DNA of 64,000 bases, from the NCBI GenBank assembly GCA_900768465.1, contig CAAGCY010000014.1:1-64000 (forward strand). Reading direction: 5' to 3'. The DNA comes from Alphaproteobacteria bacterium (GTDB lineage Bacteria > Pseudomonadota > Alphaproteobacteria > CAAGCB01 > CAG-977). Position 1 is the stretch's first letter, and each line of letters begins with the position of its first letter. Below the pieces are notes generated by a model, which saw nothing but the letters and a program-made list of their open reading frames with translations, was not told the DNA's origin and ran no database searches. The position numbers were made by a program, and so were the translations under genes. This document shows, piece by piece, positions 43,439 to 52,008 of the stretch.

Positions 43439-44903
43439 GTTTGAAACTCCTTTCAGGCTTGTTCAAGCTTGCGCCCGCCGGAGGTTCGCCCTCCGTCCGC
43501 GCCGCCGCCCAAGCCAGCACGCCTGCGACCGCGCTGTCGCCGTGGCGGTATTTGCCGTCGGAACCCTTGACGCGCTTGTCGCTCATGGACGGAACGCCTT
43601 TGTTCAAAACGACCAAGCGGTGGTCGGCGATGATGTCCTCACTGACGGGAACCGCGATGGTACGGTCTTCATAGGCGCGTTTGTATTTCGGGAACCATTC
43701 CCCGTACCATTTGGGCGAAGCCATGACGCATTCGACACGGGCGGAACCGTAATGTTGCAACGCCGCTTCGGCATGGCTTTGCCCGTTGCCCCGCGCATCG
43801 AATTTCGCATGATGAAACAACGGCAGGGAATCCATAACGGCGAACAAAATCTGTTGCTGAACGTCAAACGGAATTGACCGCAATTCCAAAACAAACGCCG
43901 TTTTCCACAGGGTCGGATTATCCTCTTGCAGCACCCAGATCACGGACAAGTCGCCGTCGCGTCCGAAATCCTGTCCCAGCACCGTGCGTTTATCCGTCGG
44001 CAGAGAATCAATCACGGGGCGCAAATTTTCCGCCAGCCAGTCGCTTGTTTTTTCCGACCGCCGTTCGTCCAAAACAAAATCGGCGGGCTGCGTGTAACGC
44101 AAAACGGGCGAGCTCTTGTCCTGACAGTTTTCAATGATGATGCGCGAAAAATACCCGCCGGAACCCCGCGACGGCACGCAGTCCAGTTCCTCGGCGGCGG
44201 AATCGCCGTAAAAAGCGCGAATCCCGTCAACCCACGCGATTTCCTTTTCCGCCGTCCATTCTTCGCCCTTGGTAAAGCAAATCCGCTTGAACAGCCCGTC
44301 GCGCACGGCTTCGTCAAACGAACAATGCAGCAGTTTATAGGGCAGATTTCCCTTTTTGATGTCCTCGCACAGCGTGTTGAACGGGTTTTCCGCTCCGTCG
44401 TGAGTCGAGATGATCACGACTTTGCCGCCCCAGATCAGCAGAGCGAAAGCGGCTTTCATCACTTCGGGCAAATCGTCGTGGAACGCCGCCTCGTCAATAA
44501 CGACCAGCCCCTGCATACCGCGCAGGGAACGCGGAACGGACGGCAAAGCCAGCACTTTAAACCCGCTGGCGAACTCGATTCTGAAAGCCTTGATGCTCTT
44601 TTCGGGGCGGGTGTCGTCCTCAAACACGGTGTCCTGAATATTGGCGGCGACCTTTAAAATCTGTTTTGAAAAGTCGGCAACATAGTCGATGAACTCCCGC
44701 GCCATTTCCAAGTTATAGCCCAGATAAAGCACGTCTTGACCGCCCGCAGACCGTTCGGCGGACGCGATCAGCGACGCGATTCCGCCCATCGCCCACGAAT
44801 ATCCCGTCCGGCGCGATTTTTCGACCACGGTCACGGGGTTGTCGTAAACGCTTTGCATCAGCTGCTTTTGATACGGCAAAAATACGGGAGGCGTTTCGGG
44901 CAT
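43425..44903 (-). CDS. Terminase large subunit
   Basis: The 492-residue packaging motor has an N-terminal ATPase with the modified Walker A EKSRRTGYSWAMG near residue 28 and Walker B GLVVIDEAAFHDD near 130. The C-terminal nuclease carries LGQDFGRDGDLSVIWV near 308 and AVMDSLPLFHHAKFDARGNG. It is of the Mu gp28 type, which packages integrated genomes by the headful method. Confidence 0.93.
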   Translation of the reverse strand: MPETPPVFLPYQKQLMQSVYDNPVTVVEKSRRTGYSWAMGGIASLIASAERSAGGQDVLYLGYNLEMAREFIDYVADFSKQILKVAANIQDTVFEDDTRPEKSIKAFRIEFASGFKVLALPSVPRSLRGMQGLVVIDEAAFHDDLPEVMKAAFALLIWGGKVVIISTHDGAENPFNTLCEDIKKGNLPYKLLHCSFDEAVRDGLFKRICFTKGEEWTAEKEIAWVDGIRAFYGDSAAEELDCVPSRGSGGYFSRIIIENCQDKSSPVLRYTQPADFVLDERRSEKTSDWLAENLRPVIDSLPTDKRTVLGQDFGRDGDLSVIWVLQEDNPTLWKTAFVLELRSIPFDVQQQILFAVMDSLPLFHHAKFDARGNGQSHAEAALQHYGSARVECVMASPKWYGEWFPKYKRAYEDRTIAVPVSEDIIADHRLVVLNKGVPSMSDKRVKGSDGKYRHGDSAVAGVLAWAAARTEGEPPAGASLNKPERSFKRVWI

Positions 44904-45452
44904 TTATTCCTCCAATCCGAAAACGCCACGCTTCATCGCGTCCAGCACTTCTTTGGACAATCCGTTCTTTTTGCCTGTCGCAACCACGGCTTTGACCGCG
45001 TCCTGCTTGGCTTGCTCCGCGGCTTCCTTGCGAATACGTAGTTCCATGTCCGCCGACATTTTGTTCGCGCTGGACAGTTCCTTGATTGCTTTCGCCATAA
45101 ACATCAAATCGGCGGGTTCGACGGTCGGCTCTTCGTCTGATACGCGCGGCAGCAGGACGTTGAAAATCACCGTCCGCAACATTTCTGTAATCTGCCGCCC
45201 GACCTCATCGTTTTTGAAATCCCCCAGCTCTTTAGCAAAAGCCGTCGAGATTTCACGCGCCTCGCGCATTTTGCGGGACACGTCCTCAAACCGCTGCGAA
45301 TAACGCCCGACGGCGGAACGCGACACGGTCACGCCCAGTTTTTGCAAGTGCACCACAATCTCGTCAATCGTTGTCCGACCGTCGGACAGCAGGCGGTCGA
45401 TTTCCGTTTTAATCGGCGGCGGCAACTGTTTAATGCTGGATTTACGCGGCAT
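44904..45452 (-). CDS. Terminase small subunit-like (DUF3486)
   Basis: The 182-residue protein opens PRKSSIKQLPPPIKTEIDRLL and has a helix-turn-helix (IDEIVVHLQKLGVTVSRSA), followed by RYSQRFEDVSRKMREA. This is the gp27-like family next to the Mu terminase. It recognises phage DNA ends for packaging. Confidence 0.9.
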   Translation of the reverse strand: MPRKSSIKQLPPPIKTEIDRLLSDGRTTIDEIVVHLQKLGVTVSRSAVGRYSQRFEDVSRKMREAREISTAFAKELGDFKNDEVGRQITEMLRTVIFNVLLPRVSDEEPTVEPADLMFMAKAIKELSSANKMSADMELRIRKEAAEQAKQDAVKAVVATGKKNGLSKEVLDAMKRGVFGLEE

Positions 45453-45462
45453 TGAAGACTCC

Positions 45463-45756
45463 TTAAACGGGACGCGGACGCTTGACGCCCGGAACGCGGG
45501 CGCGCCCTTCCGCCACGTCCAAGCCGCGACCTGTCAATTTGACGACCGTAACCGTGCGGTAATGTTCGATTTCGACCAATCCCTGTTCGGCAAGCCAGCT
45601 GACTTCCGTTTCCAGTTTGTCCCGCGAAATGTCCAATCCGATCGCCGTCAGTCCGTCCTGCAAAATCGACGTGTTTTGCGTGTAGTCGTTGTCGTCCCTT
45701 AAAAATTTCAAAACAGCCAAACGCTGATTTTCCGTAATCAACTGCTGATATTCCAT
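45463..45756 (-). CDS. Mu-like winged-helix phage protein
   Basis: The 97-residue protein has LAVLKFLRDDNDYTQNTSIL and LVEIEHYRTVTVVKLTGRG, matching the VpaChn25_0724-type family found ahead of DUF3486 in Mu-like phages. It probably binds DNA; its exact role is unknown. Confidence 0.8.
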   Translation of the reverse strand: MEYQQLITENQRLAVLKFLRDDNDYTQNTSILQDGLTAIGLDISRDKLETEVSWLAEQGLVEIEHYRTVTVVKLTGRGLDVAEGRARVPGVKRPRPV

Positions 45757-46070
45757 TACTTGCGCCCTCCGTTCAGCAGATATTCCTCTTGCCGCTGCAA
45801 AATGGCTTCCGTGCGCGTTAAAACGCTGTCAATGCGTTTCATTTCGCCCGTCAGCCGCTCCACTTGAATGCTGATTTTGTGAATGTCCTCTTTGCTGGCG
45901 ACGCTTTTGTAGCCCTGTTCCAAAACGTCCAGCCGCTTTTCGATTTTGTTCAGATCGTCTTTCAGCGCGTAGGTCTTCGCCGCCGTGAACTTCACCCAGC
46001 CGAAGAAAAATCCCGCCACGCCGACGATAACGCCCCAGTATTCCGTGATTAAACCGATAAAACCCGCCAT
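45756..46070 (-). CDS. DUF2730 family membrane protein
   Basis: From MAGFIGLITEYWGV (46070) the 104-residue protein has one N-terminal membrane helix and a coiled coil (IEKRLDVLEQGYKSVASKED). It lies in the DUF2730/gp25 slot of Mu-like phages. Its start overlaps the zinc-finger gene's stop. Confidence 0.8.
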   Translation of the reverse strand: MAGFIGLITEYWGVIVGVAGFFFGWVKFTAAKTYALKDDLNKIEKRLDVLEQGYKSVASKEDIHKISIQVERLTGEMKRIDSVLTRTEAILQRQEEYLLNGGRK

Positions 46071-46270
46071 CAGACGCGCTCCCGTTCCGACTGGCAATCA
46101 ACGCACAGACGGCACCCCGGAACCGCCTGACGGCGGGCGAGAGGAATCGGCGCACCGCATTCGGCGCAAAATTTCAATGATGTGTCAACACGAACCGATT
46201 TCAGACGCTCCGTCGCTTCGGCGTTCAACGATTCCTGTTCGGCTTGCGCCATGTCCGCAAAGTCAGCCAT
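46070..46270 (-). CDS. TraR/DksA-type zinc-finger protein
   Basis: The 66-residue protein has a coiled-coil head and a C4 finger (FCAECGAPIP, then RLCVDCQSE). Phage TraR-like proteins act in the RNA polymerase secondary channel, mimicking DksA with ppGpp. AGGAGG precedes the ATG. It is the first gene of the terminase/portal operon. Confidence 0.88.
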   Translation of the reverse strand: MADFADMAQAEQESLNAEATERLKSVRVDTSLKFCAECGAPIPLARRQAVPGCRLCVDCQSERERV

Positions 46271-46292
46271 TCTTCCTCCTGTTCAAACAACA

Positions 46293-46323
46293 TAAAAAAA
46301 GAATGGCAGAATCTGCCATTCTT
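46293..46323 (-). terminator. Terminator downstream of the GHKL-nuclease gene
   Basis: AGAATGGCAG and CTGCCATTCT form a near-perfect palindrome, followed on the minus strand by eight T. It would end cargo transcription before the late operon. Confidence 0.75.
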
Positions 46324-46351
46324 CAAAATCGTGCCATTTGTCAGGGGGGAT
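46323..46351 (-). promoter_or_regulatory. 29-bp late-operon element, copy 2
   Basis: This is the near-identical copy of the element at 38817-38845. It lies 8 bp beyond the cargo stop and ~53-81 bp upstream of the TraR-like start, ahead of the first late operon. A start ~40 bp downstream would fall in or past the terminator hairpin, so the hairpin need not block late transcripts. Confidence 0.55.
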
Positions 46352-46358
46352 AACAAAC

Positions 46359-48272
46359 TTATTGTTTGATTTTTCCTCTCATAATATCAAGGAATAGTTT
46401 GTTTCGTTTTTCCGCTTCCAATGCAACTGCTCCGGAATCGATAAAATACACATGGGCGTTTATTTCATTAAAATATCTGTAAAAAATCTTATATGCGCCC
46501 TCTGTTGAAAAAAGGCACCTAAAATCACTTGTTTTTAATCTATATGCCAATTTTTCATCAATTTTTGTTATAGCATATCCCCAAATGGTGTCTATTTCAT
46601 TGAAATTTTCTCTAACTATTCCTAAATTCTCTGTAATTTCCCAAATAGCTTTTGCTTTTTCAGAATCGTCCGCATAGTTCCCCTTAAATTCTACAACAAC
46701 AGCATCTTTTTGATTTAAATCATCATGAGAAAAGAATAGTGTCAGGTCTGGTCTATCTTTCGGTCTAAAAACATTTTCTTTTTGGGATTTTTCACAAATT
46801 TCTTTTATTGTTTTATCGCTTGCTATATAAAAACAACTCATAAATTTATCGTCTAATATCCATAGGTTATGGCTGTACGGAACTGATTCATCATTGTTTT
46901 TTGAAATCGTTTCTCTCATAGGCATAAAAAGCGTGTGCATATGCTTTTCAAGCTTATTTTCGTCCGCAACACAATCCTTTAAACCTTGAATAATTTGCTG
47001 TCTAAAAGCAAAGTATTCCGCCAATTCTCGTGCAGATAAATCCGTTATTTCGGAAACAACTTTGTTATATTCAGTGTCATCTATATCTGCTTTTTTTAAT
47101 ATCTCAGAAAAACGGTCTTTTGCGCTTTTTTTATCATCTTTAAAAGCTTTTTCCGCATTTTTGATGATGTCGTTTGCAGGAACAAAGGTGTTTTCCTGTT
47201 CATTTATGTATTTACTCAGATAAGGATATTCTTCTAAACACTTTCCTACAACATCTTTTTCTGTTTGTTCTAAAACTGGATATTTTTGAAAGATAATCGG
47301 CGTAGCTTCACCTTTTACGGAAGAACAAATTGCATCTAATGTAATCGGTGAGTTCAAATCTTCTTCTTTTGAAAAATCAAATTCATTTCGTTCTGGATTA
47401 CAATGTTTATCCAAATAAGAAGATGTTAAAAACATAAAAACTTCTTCATTTGCTGGGATGCGAACTGCAAATCCAAAATTTTTAACAGCTCTATTGTCGG
47501 CGCACAAATACCCTTTGAATTCGCCCTTAGTTGCCGGATTAAAAGAATAATACAAATCAAAATCCGCATCAAATTTTTGTGTTTTTGATACGATTTTAAA
47601 CTTTTTTTCTTCAAAGTCTGGAACGGACAATGGCGATAAAACACGGATATTATCTCCCTCTTGAATTTTAATTAGAAAATTTTTTCCCTCTTTTTTCATA
47701 AAAAATAGTTTTGATAAAATTTCGGCTTTCAATACCTCAGCAACATTAGCTACATCGGCATTAGAACGTTTATCGATTTTTTTTGTGTAATAATCGTCAG
47801 TTACAGATGAAAAAGTGATTTTTGTCCCTGTCGCCAATGCACCATCTTTTTCATCTTTTTTAATATCTTCCACTTTGAAATCAGGCTTGAATACAAAAGA
47901 AAGTTTTTTATCTTTTGTAAAACTTTCAATTGATATGTTTTGAAATACTTTCAACCATGTTAAACGTCCAACCCCTTTGCAACCGATATTTTTCTTGTAT
48001 GATGATAAATATGTATCAAATGATTTTAGATTTTCTTCTGTAAAACCATCGCCATTGTCTTCAATTACAAATCCATCTATTTTTTTTACGACTTCTTTTT
48101 CTGTCGTTCCATTTTCACCCTTCAGCTGAAGTGCTGGCACAATGGAAGGGAGTAATGTAACTGTTATCTCTGTTGCATTAGCTTCCAATGAGTTGCAAAC
48201 CGCTTCAATTAGCGGCTGAAGAAACTTAACAGGTTTCAAACTCTTAACAGCGGCAGACAAGTTGACTTGCAT
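46359..48272 (-). CDS. Cargo GHKL ATPase with C-terminal PD-(D/E)XK-like nuclease region
   Basis: The 637-residue soluble protein has a Hsp90/MutL-type ATPase at the N-terminus: N box EAVCNSLEANA (E23, N27), G1 IEDNGDGF (70-77) and G2 GCKGVGR (97-103). Near the C-terminus RPDLTLFF and VVVEFKG give D509-x18-E528-x-K530, the pattern of a PD-(D/E)XK nuclease. The gene is much more AT-rich than its neighbours and splits the Mor-like gene from the late operon, with its own terminator. An ATP-gated nuclease acting in defence or exclusion is inferred; no exact family was recognised. Confidence 0.8.
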   Translation of the reverse strand: MQVNLSAAVKSLKPVKFLQPLIEAVCNSLEANATEITVTLLPSIVPALQLKGENGTTEKEVVKKIDGFVIEDNGDGFTEENLKSFDTYLSSYKKNIGCKGVGRLTWLKVFQNISIESFTKDKKLSFVFKPDFKVEDIKKDEKDGALATGTKITFSSVTDDYYTKKIDKRSNADVANVAEVLKAEILSKLFFMKKEGKNFLIKIQEGDNIRVLSPLSVPDFEEKKFKIVSKTQKFDADFDLYYSFNPATKGEFKGYLCADNRAVKNFGFAVRIPANEEVFMFLTSSYLDKHCNPERNEFDFSKEEDLNSPITLDAICSSVKGEATPIIFQKYPVLEQTEKDVVGKCLEEYPYLSKYINEQENTFVPANDIIKNAEKAFKDDKKSAKDRFSEILKKADIDDTEYNKVVSEITDLSARELAEYFAFRQQIIQGLKDCVADENKLEKHMHTLFMPMRETISKNNDESVPYSHNLWILDDKFMSCFYIASDKTIKEICEKSQKENVFRPKDRPDLTLFFSHDDLNQKDAVVVEFKGNYADDSEKAKAIWEITENLGIVRENFNEIDTIWGYAITKIDEKLAYRLKTSDFRCLFSTEGAYKIFYRYFNEINAHVYFIDSGAVALEAEKRNKLFLDIMRGKIKQ

Positions 48273-48339
48273 AGGATTGTCCTTTCCAAAGGGGAGTTTA
48301 TCTTAGAAAAAAAAATCCTGTTTGTATAGCCCCAATTGC

Positions 48340-48732
48340 TTAAAACAATTCACCTTGTTCCGTAATGCTTTTGTTTCCGGCGGTTTCGCCAGATTTGTGG
48401 CGGCGGACAGTGCGTATCGTAACGCCCGCCAGACGGGCGGCTTTGGCGGCGGAATGACCGTCTTTGATGGCTTGGCGGATAATTCGCCAGACACGCCCAC
48501 GGTTGCCGCCGAACGGGCCCAAAGGAATCTCGATTTCGTTGCCGCCGAACTGTTTGGCGATTTTAACGGCATCGTCCATGCCGATGGCAGCGCACAGCCA
48601 ATGTTCGGGCTTCAAGTTGCGCGGCTGGGGGATATAAGCGACCGAACCGCCTTTGACCGCCGCGATTTTCACGGCGGCGGCAAAGCCCGCGATTTCCTCA
48701 AATTCCCCCAGAACTCCGGTCAACTGCGCCAT
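48340..48732 (-). CDS. Mor-like middle transcription activator
   Basis: The 130-residue protein has LCAAIGMDDAVKIAKQFGG near residue 46 and a C-terminal helix-turn-helix (SAAKAARLAGVTIRTVRRH). That combination, placed directly after GemA, fits the Mor/C family that activates middle or late promoters of Mu. It may bind the 29-bp elements. Confidence 0.65.
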   Translation of the reverse strand: MAQLTGVLGEFEEIAGFAAAVKIAAVKGGSVAYIPQPRNLKPEHWLCAAIGMDDAVKIAKQFGGNEIEIPLGPFGGNRGRVWRIIRQAIKDGHSAAKAARLAGVTIRTVRRHKSGETAGNKSITEQGELF

Positions 48733-48733
48733 C

Positions 48734-49150
48734 TCAGCCCTCGATTCTTTTGAGCCATTGTTTCAGAATTTCAATGATTTTGATTTGCTGATCGGGCAAG
48801 AGCCATTCGGTCGCGTCCACGCCCGTGTATTTTTTGCAAAACGCGTCCAGCGCGGTTTTGTCGGCGGACTGCACCGCGCCCGCCGCCTGCAATTCGCCCC
48901 ACAGGGCGTAGATTTTCTTGACCGCGCTCTGTTTGGTCTGCCGGAACGCCTTTTTGCGCGGGGATTTGAAGCCCAACGCCTTAAATTCGTTCAGCAGAGC
49001 GACCAGTTGCGCGGGGCGGCATTTCGCCGCGCTGTCCTTGCCCGTTATGCGGCGGACGATGTCGCGGTACATATCGTCGTCCAAGCCCAGTTGCGCTTTG
49101 GCGATGTGGATTTTTGCAAGCAAAGGATTCTTGTTCGCGGGCATAGACAT
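48734..49150 (-). CDS. GemA/gp16 family regulatory protein (DUF1018)
   Basis: The 138-residue protein has IHIAKAQLGLDDDMYRDIV and RITGKDSAAKCRPAQLVALL, the DUF1018 signature, with basic central residues. Mu GemA affects host gene expression and DNA supercoiling. It lies one base from the Mor-like gene. Confidence 0.88.
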   Translation of the reverse strand: MSMPANKNPLLAKIHIAKAQLGLDDDMYRDIVRRITGKDSAAKCRPAQLVALLNEFKALGFKSPRKKAFRQTKQSAVKKIYALWGELQAAGAVQSADKTALDAFCKKYTGVDATEWLLPDQQIKIIEILKQWLKRIEG

Positions 49151-49155
49151 CTCCT

Positions 49156-49338
49156 TTAAAACAGGGTGGGTTCGGATTTTTCGTTCAGCGTGTTCAGAAC
49201 GGCAACCATTGCGGCCAATTCGTCATCGGCTTGCTTTTGCGTCATCTTTCCCTTTTGCACAAGGTTGGGATATGTACGTTTCCGCAGAGTGATTTCCCGT
49301 TCAACGCACTTGATCTGCACCGTCATCGACACCGTCAT
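49156..49338 (-). CDS. Small conserved phage protein (60 residues)
   Basis: It contains VQIKCVEREITLRKRTYPNL and MTQKQADDELAAMVAVLNTL, a form common in the early regions of Mu-like and other phages. The likely fold is helical; function unknown. It overlaps its neighbour by 4 bp. Confidence 0.7.
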   Translation of the reverse strand: MTVSMTVQIKCVEREITLRKRTYPNLVQKGKMTQKQADDELAAMVAVLNTLNEKSEPTLF

Positions 49339-49856
49339 TTCGCACCGCCTTTCATGGCGTTGTAGTAGTCCTCGGCTGTTTTATAAACGCCGTACAAAGG
49401 CATTTCTTTCTGTTCGCCGCTGATGTCGAAAAACTCCATCAAAGCTGATAAAAACGCTTCCAATTTCGGAGCTCTGCAAACGGTTTCGACAAACGTGTGC
49501 GCTTTCGGACTGTAATGATAATAATTTTTCCGCAGATGCTCTTCCGCGTCGCTTTCCGTCAGAAACAACCCGCGCCGGAAGCTTTTTGTCTCCTTAAAGC
49601 CGTAAACGATGTCCGGCAGACTTTCAAACTCTTCCAAGCTTATCTTTTCGTATTCTTTGCGGTAATCGAGGTAGCTCAACATCGTCCCGTCATCAGGCTG
49701 ATACAGGTACGGATCGCCGGAACGGTCGGGAACAAACTCGGTATAATAGTCCATGATCGTAAAATAAATCGGAGCGCGGTTGCCTCTGCGATACTGTGTT
49801 CGGTATTCCGTCAAAAATTCTTTGATGATTTTCAGATTTTGCACATCATCAGCCAT
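49335..49856 (-). CDS. Hypothetical early phage protein (173 residues)
   Basis: The start MADDVQNLKIIKEF (49856) is preferred, behind AGGAGG. The protein is rich in aromatic residues (YRTQYRRGNRAPIYF, DYYTEFVPDRSGD) and soluble. No family was recognised. It belongs to the early operon. Confidence 0.6.
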   Translation of the reverse strand: MADDVQNLKIIKEFLTEYRTQYRRGNRAPIYFTIMDYYTEFVPDRSGDPYLYQPDDGTMLSYLDYRKEYEKISLEEFESLPDIVYGFKETKSFRRGLFLTESDAEEHLRKNYYHYSPKAHTFVETVCRAPKLEAFLSALMEFFDISGEQKEMPLYGVYKTAEDYYNAMKGGAK

Positions 49857-49920
49857 AAGAACCTCCTCTTTTTGGTTTATCGCTTGGGCGGGACGCGCCG
49901 CCCAAGACATAAGCCAAAAA

Positions 49921-50175
49921 TCACGCCTGACCGACGGCTTGGCAAAAGGCTTTCAGCTGTTCCGCCGTTTCAAAATGCCATCTCCACCCGCCATAGACGG
50001 TGGAAAAGCGGTCGTCGAAACTGCCGTTTTCGCGGTCGTACCAGCTGTTTTCCGTTTCAAAGTCGTCAAACGGATAAAAGCACGTCCGAAAGCACCCGAT
50101 TTTCGCGGCGTCCGGCGCGGTCAGTCCGTTTTTCAGCATTTTGTCCGCCAGTTTTTTGATTTCTTCTTTTGCCAT
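49921..50175 (-). CDS. Hypothetical early phage protein (84 residues)
   Basis: From MAKEEIKKLADKMLKNG (50175) the protein has one helical region and a tail rich in Trp, Phe and Asp (FYPFDDFETENSWYD). It overlaps the ASCH gene by 43 bp in another frame. Function unknown. Confidence 0.55.
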   Translation of the reverse strand: MAKEEIKKLADKMLKNGLTAPDAAKIGCFRTCFYPFDDFETENSWYDRENGSFDDRFSTVYGGWRWHFETAEQLKAFCQAVGQA

Positions 50176-50456
50176 TTCACCCGTTCTCCAAGTTTGATGT
50201 CCCAAACGTCAGCAAGACGCAAATCGTTCGGAATGTTGTGTTCGCGCGTCAAAGCGTCGATTTTGAAAATCATCACTTCCGCGCCTTTGCCGTACGCGCG
50301 GCGCAACGCGACGTGCGTATAACGCTTGCCCGTCAGCCGTTTGTTCCAATACTCCCGCGCTTCGCGGTATTCGTGCGTTTTGCGTCCGCTCTTGATTTCG
50401 TCGAACCAATGTTCCGTCAAAATCAAAAACAAAACGCGGTCGGTCGCTTTGTCCAT
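50133..50456 (-). CDS. ASCH-domain protein
   Basis: The start MDKATDRVLFLILTEHW (50456) and FDEIKSGRKTHEYRE near residue 20 give the ASCH/DUF3850 pattern, followed by LRRAYGKGAEVMIFKI. ASCH folds bind RNA or modified nucleotides. The 107-residue protein belongs to the early operon; its target is unknown. Confidence 0.8.
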   Translation of the reverse strand: MDKATDRVLFLILTEHWFDEIKSGRKTHEYREAREYWNKRLTGKRYTHVALRRAYGKGAEVMIFKIDALTREHNIPNDLRLADVWDIKLGERVKWQKKKSKNWRTKC

Positions 50457-50522
50457 GGTTTGCTCCTTTCGATTTTCCTTGTGTCCGGGGCGGCGGAAAA
50501 CCGCCCCGCCCATAAAGAAAAT

Positions 50523-50678
50523 TCAGTCCAGTCCCGCTTTGGCGCGCAGTTCCTCGGTAGTCTGAACGACTTTGTCAACCGCCGCTTTGTGGGCATGATC
50601 AACATAGACCGAATACCCCATCACGCCGAACCACCCGCAAATCGCAAGAAGCGTCAATGCATCAATCGCTTTTTTCAT
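50523..50678 (-). CDS. Small single-pass membrane protein (51 residues)
   Basis: The frame MKKAIDALTLLAICGWFGVM has one membrane helix, then a short coiled tail (AVDKVVQTTEELRAKAG). GGGGGC lies upstream in the gap after the DUF3164 gene. Function unknown. Confidence 0.55.
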   Translation of the reverse strand: MKKAIDALTLLAICGWFGVMGYSVYVDHAHKAAVDKVVQTTEELRAKAGLD

Positions 50679-50687
50679 GCCGCCCCC

Positions 50688-51320
50688 TTACGCTTTCGCC
50701 AAATCGACCGTGACCGCCTGCCATTGCTGTTCCGGCGTGTCGCGTTTGTAAAAGCGGTAATACAGTTTGGAACCGTCCACGCGAATGCTGTCCGTAATCG
50801 CTTGCATCGCGGTCTGCCACTTTTCCTCTTGAATGTCCAAGCGGCGCAGTCCCAGCAAAGCCGAACGGTTGATTTTGCCCTCTTTGTCCACTTGAAACGC
50901 GTTGTTGACAAGGACGCGAATCTTGTCGTTCGCGCCGTCCGACCATTCGTTGATGCACTCGTCGATCAAGCCCTTTGCCGTCTGCAATTCCGCGCCGAAG
51001 ACGATGTTTTCGGAAATCGCGACCTTGACCATTTTCGTGCCGGCATAGTTCTGAAACGTCATATTGCCTTTGTTGCCGCCGCGTTTCAGTCCGTACTTTT
51101 CGTCGATTAGGGACAAAAACGAAGAAACGTCGTCGCCCGTGTGTCCTTTGAAACGCCCGATTTGCGCGTTCAACGCCTCGGCGTACCCGATGATTTTTTC
51201 GACCATCTGGTCTTCCAGTTTTTCTTCGGGACGCACCAGATTGTCGGGGACAAGGTAGCCTTTCGCGTTCTTGTAATACCCCGCGGGGATTGCCGTGTTG
51301 TTTTCCGTGATTTCACTCAT
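50688..51320 (-). CDS. DUF3164 family phage protein
   Basis: From MSEITENNTAIPAGYYKN (51320) the 210-residue protein has YLVPDNLVRPEEKLEDQMV and a C-terminal WQTAMQAITDSIRVDGSKLY, the DUF3164 layout, common in Mu-like early regions. The biochemical role is unknown. Confidence 0.85.
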   Translation of the reverse strand: MSEITENNTAIPAGYYKNAKGYLVPDNLVRPEEKLEDQMVEKIIGYAEALNAQIGRFKGHTGDDVSSFLSLIDEKYGLKRGGNKGNMTFQNYAGTKMVKVAISENIVFGAELQTAKGLIDECINEWSDGANDKIRVLVNNAFQVDKEGKINRSALLGLRRLDIQEEKWQTAMQAITDSIRVDGSKLYYRFYKRDTPEQQWQAVTVDLAKA

Positions 51321-51395
51321 TTGTTTTTCCTTTCGTTCAAGTGGTTGAAACGCTCCCGTGCGGGACGTTTGTGGGTCAGTAAAAAAAGCCAATAT

Positions 51396-51689
51396 CTAAG
51401 CTGCTGTCGGATCATCGTCATTGTCGTTGTCCTGTTTGATTGCCGTCCCCGGCACAACGCCCAGATGGCGCAAGCGAACGGCAATGGCGACTGTTTCTTT
51501 GGAAACTCCGGCTTTTTGTGCCAAAGCGTCCTCTAAAACGGCGACTTCGTTTTTGATGCGGATCAGTTTTTTGATTTCCCGATCCATAATTGACGGCGGG
51601 ATTTGACCGACGGGTTCCTGTCCGTATTCGCGGGTCAAAGCCGAAACCACGCCGAAAATCTGCTGGGATAAAGCGGTATTCAACTGCAT
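51396..51689 (-). CDS. Hypothetical early phage protein (97 residues)
   Basis: The start MQLNTALSQQIFGV (51689) follows AGGAG. It has KAGVSKETVAIAVRLRHLGV, possibly a small DNA-binding helix set, and an acidic tail. No family was recognised. Confidence 0.55.
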   Translation of the reverse strand: MQLNTALSQQIFGVVSALTREYGQEPVGQIPPSIMDREIKKLIRIKNEVAVLEDALAQKAGVSKETVAIAVRLRHLGVVPGTAIKQDNDNDDDPTAA

Positions 51690-51690
51690 T

Positions 51691-52008
51691 TCAATCTCCT
51701 GTTTTAAAGTGGGGGCAACCATTGCGGCAAGCTTTGTAAAGCGCGATGCGTTGCGGGTTGACGGCTGAAAATTTCATGCGCCGGTAGCTGACGCATTTAT
51801 CAACGGACATTTCGCCCATAACGGGACAAATCAGGGACGCGTTTAAAAAACAGCCTTTAAACTTGCGTTCAACGGTCTTTAAATCGCCCGCGTATTTGCC
51901 CTTTAAAACCAAGCTGATTGTTGCAGCGGAATAGCCCAGTTCTTTGGCGACCTTGGCTTGCGACGACTTGGCGCATTTGGCTTTCAAAGCATCAATCCAA
52001 TCAGTCAT
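51691..52008 (-). CDS. XRE-type HTH protein with Cys-rich tail
   Basis: The 105-residue protein has an HTH (SQAKVAKELGYSAATISLVL) in the first 40 residues and six Cys in the rest, including GCFLNASLICPVMG. Similar proteins follow MuB in Mu-like phages. It probably regulates early genes. Confidence 0.75.
   Translation of the reverse strand: MTDWIDALKAKCAKSSQAKVAKELGYSAATISLVLKGKYAGDLKTVERKFKGCFLNASLICPVMGEMSVDKCVSYRRMKFSAVNPQRIALYKACRNGCPHFKTGD

Noticed and set aside
46323..46351. Sigma54 promoter in the 29-bp element
   Set aside because: TGGCACG in copy 2 looks like a -24 box, but the -12 GC is absent and copy 1 lacks the GG.
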